Assembly: GCA_030428405.1 (NCBI GenBank)
Contig: JAUIEH010000138.1
Coordinates: 1-7,010 of the forward strand
Length of the DNA stretch: 7,010 bases
Reading direction: 5' to 3'
From: Alphaproteobacteria bacterium
GTDB taxonomy: Bacteria; Pseudomonadota; Alphaproteobacteria; Caulobacterales; Maricaulaceae
The notes under the pieces are model-generated. The model saw only the letters and a program-made list of their open reading frames with translations. It had not been told where the DNA came from and searched no databases. Both the position numbers and the translations under genes were made by a program. How positions within the stretch are numbered: position 1 is the first letter of the stretch; the number at the start of each line of letters is the position of its first letter. Positions 5,301 through 7,010 of the stretch are shown here, in pieces.

Positions 5301-6251
5301 ATGAGTTCGCGAATTTCACTCGTGCTGGCGGTAGTCTGCGCCGTGCTTTCGACGACGCACGCCAATGGCCAGGACAGCGGGCGCGCTGACGGCGCTGAGT
5401 TGGAGCGACCCGATTGCGCGCCGCGCATTGACCGCGCGCGAGTCCACGTGCCGGCGGGCAGCTACACGCTCGGCGCAGGCGCGCGCTATGCCGAAGAGGG
5501 CGGCGAACGCGTCGTTGAGACAGACGAATTCTGGATCGACCGTTTCGAAGTGACCAATGCGGAGTTCGCCGCATTCGTCGACGCAACCGACTATGTCACT
5601 GTCGCTGAACGTGCGCCGGACCCGGCCGACCATCCCGATATTGATCCGGTCTTGCTGACGCCCGGTTCAGCTGTGTTCGGCGCTGATCCGGAAACCGGGT
5701 TCTGGTGGTCGTTTGTCGAGGGGGCCGACTGGCGCGCGCCTGTCGGGCCGGGCAGCGATATCGCAGCGCGCGCTGATTATCCCGTCGTCCATGTCGCTTA
5801 TGAGGATGCCGCAGCCTTCGCCGCGTGGCTCGGCGCGGATCTGCCGAGCGAAACGGAGTGGGAGATCGCCGCGCGCGGCGGTCTCGAAGGCGCGACTTAC
5901 GGCTGGGGCGAGCGCTTCCGGCCGGACGGCGAATGGCGCGCCAATGTCTGGCAGGGCGCCTTTCCCGTCATCGATACGGGCGAGGATGGTTTCGCCGGGC
6001 TCGCGCCTGCGGGCTGTTATATGCCTAATGACTATGGCGCCTATGACATGATCGGCAATGTCTGGGAGTGGACGCAGAGCCCGTTTGACGAAACTGGCCG
6101 CACGGGCGTCATCCGCGGCGGCTCATATCTTTGCAGCTCAAGCTATTGCGCGCGCTTCCGTCCCGCGGCGCGCCAGCCGCAGGAGTGGGATTTTTCAGCG
6201 TCCCATATCGGCTTTCGTACTGTGATCCGTACGGCCCCCACCGACGAGTAA
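5301..6251 (+). CDS. Exported formylglycine-generating enzyme (sulfatase-modifying factor family)
   Basis: The 316-residue protein has the full FGE-sulfatase domain from about 45 to 308: WIDRFEVTNAEFAAFVD (78-94), YPVVHVAYEDAAAFAAW (160-176), LPSETEWEIAARGG (181-194), GNVWEWTQ (252-259), RGGSYLCSSSYCARFRPAAR (272-291) and SHIGFR (301-306). The pair C278 and C283, with S275 three residues before the first, matches the S-x2-C-x4-C active site of true enzymes (human S333, C336, C341). This argues for catalysis rather than a degenerate paralogue. Such enzymes bind copper and oxidise a cysteine in C-x-P-x-R of type I sulfatases to formylglycine. Residues 1-24 look like a Sec signal peptide (MSSR, hydrophobic ISLVLAVVCAVL, cleavage near THA/NGQ), so it should act in the periplasm. 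The start is forced: an in-frame stop lies at 5289-5291. No ribosome site is visible. No client sulfatase is encoded in the window. Confidence 0.92.
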   Translation: MSSRISLVLAVVCAVLSTTHANGQDSGRADGAELERPDCAPRIDRARVHVPAGSYTLGAGARYAEEGGERVVETDEFWIDRFEVTNAEFAAFVDATDYVTVAERAPDPADHPDIDPVLLTPGSAVFGADPETGFWWSFVEGADWRAPVGPGSDIAARADYPVVHVAYEDAAAFAAWLGADLPSETEWEIAARGGLEGATYGWGERFRPDGEWRANVWQGAFPVIDTGEDGFAGLAPAGCYMPNDYGAYDMIGNVWEWTQSPFDETGRTGVIRGGSYLCSSSYCARFRPAARQPQEWDFSASHIGFRTVIRTAPTDE

Positions 6252-6268
6252 CGCGGCCCACGCTTAAA

Positions 6269-6286
6269 CTGCGTGCGAACGCGCAG
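6269..6286 (-). terminator. Hairpin between the enzyme gene and the TetR gene, candidate terminator
   Basis: CTGCGTG (6269-6275) pairs with CGCGCAG (6280-6286) around CGAA, seven pairs including one G-U. Read on the minus strand the loop is TTCG and the stem is followed by TTTAAG, a short T run downstream of the TetR stop. On the plus strand no T run follows. The overlapping palindrome CGCAGCGCTGCG (6282-6293) is an alternative fold. Confidence 0.4.
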
Positions 6287-6304
6287 CGCTGCGAGCGCCG
6301 CTCA

Positions 6305-6961
6305 TCACGGCTTGTCGGGCGAGGCAGGGTCCGAGGATCTGGGCGCCAGCCATAACCGGCACATATGATCGACATTGACATTCAGCCAGCTGACGAAATC
6401 CTCGTCCGCGCGGGCGTTCCTTGCTGGAGCGCTGATCCAGCGCGCCACGGCGTCGAGAACGAAATGGGTCAGCGTCTGGGCGCAGAACTCGAGCGACACA
6501 GCGCGCGGCTTGCGCCCTGGAAAGGCCGCTTCCAGCCGCTCGCGCGTGCGCATGCCGATGGCGTCGCGATAGCGCTCCCAGTTCGCAGAATAGAGCGCGT
6601 CCTCGGGCGCATGACGCAACAGCAAGAAGATCGCATCCGGGCGCTCACGCGCGAATGCAAGGATTCGGCGGTGACGCTCCGGCCAGTCGGCGTCGCGGTC
6701 GGCGTCGAGTTCCAACAGGCGGTCAGCGGCGTCGGCCAGCACCGCGTTGATCAATTCGTCCTTGGAACCGAAATAGCGGTAGAGCACGATTTTCGCAGCG
6801 CCGACTTCCTCGGCGACGTCATTCATGGTCGCTGTGTTCAGGCCTTTCGCGCGAAACACGCTTGCTGCTGCTGCGAGCAATTGTTCGCGGCGCGCGCGCG
6901 TGGCGCGTTCGCGCTTGCCGGCCGCGCGCGACGGCGCGGATGCGGAGGCGGATTGGCTCAT
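6305..6961 (-). CDS. TetR/AcrR-family transcriptional regulator
   Basis: With the ATG at 6961 the protein has 218 residues, the usual size. A basic, Ser/Ala/Arg-rich N-terminal tail (MSQSASASAP, then KRERATRARREQ) precedes the TetR DNA-binding domain, residues about 24-72. Helix 1 is LLAAAASVFRAKG, followed by TMNDVAEEVG, and the recognition helix with the diagnostic end AAKIVLYRYFGSKDELINAV. Residues 80-210 form the helical ligand-binding and dimer domain, whose ligand cannot be read from sequence. Start choice: the promoter at 6968-6997 would begin transcription at about 6961, so an upstream TTG at 6997 is unlikely to be used. No ribosome site precedes 6961, which fits leaderless translation. 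The gene converges on the enzyme gene with 53 bases between stops. It may regulate itself and an unseen gene to the right of the window rather than the convergent neighbour. Confidence 0.93.
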   Translation of the reverse strand: MSQSASASAPSRAAGKRERATRARREQLLAAAASVFRAKGLNTATMNDVAEEVGAAKIVLYRYFGSKDELINAVLADAADRLLELDADRDADWPERHRRILAFARERPDAIFLLLRHAPEDALYSANWERYRDAIGMRTRERLEAAFPGRKPRAVSLEFCAQTLTHFVLDAVARWISAPARNARADEDFVSWLNVNVDHMCRLWLAPRSSDPASPDKP

Positions 6962-6967
6962 GATGCA

Positions 6968-6997
6968 ATCATAGGCGCGCCCGCGCGCTTGCGCCAA
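6968..6997 (-). promoter_or_regulatory. Promoter of the TetR gene, probably giving a leaderless mRNA
   Basis: On the minus strand TTGGCG (6997-6992, four of six to TTGACA), an 18-base spacer and TATGAT (6973-6968, five of six to TATAAT) precede the ATG at 6961. A start point about 7 bases past the -10 falls on the A of this ATG. Confidence 0.5.
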
Positions 6998-7005
6998 ATA
7001 CGCAA
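6989..7005. promoter_or_regulatory. Candidate TetR operator
   Basis: TTGCG (6989-6993) and CGCAA (7001-7005) form a perfect 5-bp inverted repeat around the 7-base spacer CCAAATA. The 17-bp element covers the -35 box of the TetR promoter, a typical place for autorepression. TetR-family regulators commonly bind short palindromes of about this size. Which protein binds is inferred from position only. Confidence 0.45.
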
Positions 7006-7010
7006 AAAAA

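Noticed and set aside
5264..5301. Leaderless promoter for the enzyme gene using TAGTCT (5289-5294) as -10
   Set aside because: Only three of six matches to TATAAT and no -35 (TTCGTT at 17 bases); spacing is right but the boxes are too weak to claim.
5310..5345. Lipoprotein signal (lipobox) in the enzyme's N terminus around Cys13
   Set aside because: The residues before the cysteine are L-A-V-V; the -1 position should be Gly, Ala or Ser, so a plain Sec signal peptide fits better.
4039..5586. 515-codon open frame on the minus strand across the receptor's 3' part and the enzyme's 5' part
   Set aside because: It crosses a strong plus-strand terminator and two well-supported genes, and its Arg-rich translation has no domain features; it is a GC-rich antisense shadow.
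7004..7010. A run at the right edge as the tail of a terminator
   Set aside because: Seven A on the plus strand would be a T run on the minus strand, but the possible hairpin would lie outside the window, so nothing can be said.

Overview
The window looks like ordinary chromosome of a GC-rich alphaproteobacterium. The Caulobacterales/Hyphomonadales/Sphingomonadales area is my best guess, from the large Caulobacter/Sphingomonas-type TonB-dependent receptor, the exported formylglycine-generating enzyme and the GC- and Arg/Ala-rich coding style. The genus cannot be fixed from this sequence. No mobile element, CRISPR array, tRNA or rRNA is visible.

Layout from left to right. The last 91 codons of pobA (4-hydroxybenzoate 3-monooxygenase) end at 277. 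A LytTR-type response regulator (347-1147, minus strand) converges on it, preceded by a possible 57-residue ORF on the same strand (1194-1367). A region without a convincing gene follows (1368-2004). It carries several inverted repeats, a weak candidate promoter and a structured leader for the next gene. The TonB-dependent outer-membrane receptor (2005-5097, 1030 residues) closes with a textbook intrinsic terminator (5127-5156). After about 200 bases comes a formylglycine-generating enzyme with a signal peptide and an intact catalytic cysteine pair (5301-6251). A TetR-family regulator (6305-6961, minus strand) converges on it. Its promoter is placed so that the mRNA would begin at or next to the ATG, and an inverted repeat overlaps the -35 box.

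How the genes may work together. pobA makes protocatechuate from 4-hydroxybenzoate, and its neighbours probably lie to the left of the window. The receptor would import an unidentified substrate through the outer membrane using TonB energy. The strong terminator and the separate upstream regions suggest that receptor and enzyme are separate transcription units. The exported enzyme would activate periplasmic or secreted sulfatases by converting a cysteine to formylglycine, but no sulfatase is encoded here. The link 'receptor brings in, or sulfatase acts on, a sulfated compound' is only a hypothesis. No histidine kinase partner for the LytTR regulator is present.

I find no evidence for a wholly new biological system. 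The points most worth checking are the exported formylglycine-generating enzyme without a visible client, the apparently leaderless TetR gene with its candidate operator, and the twelve receptor cysteines arranged as six close pairs.
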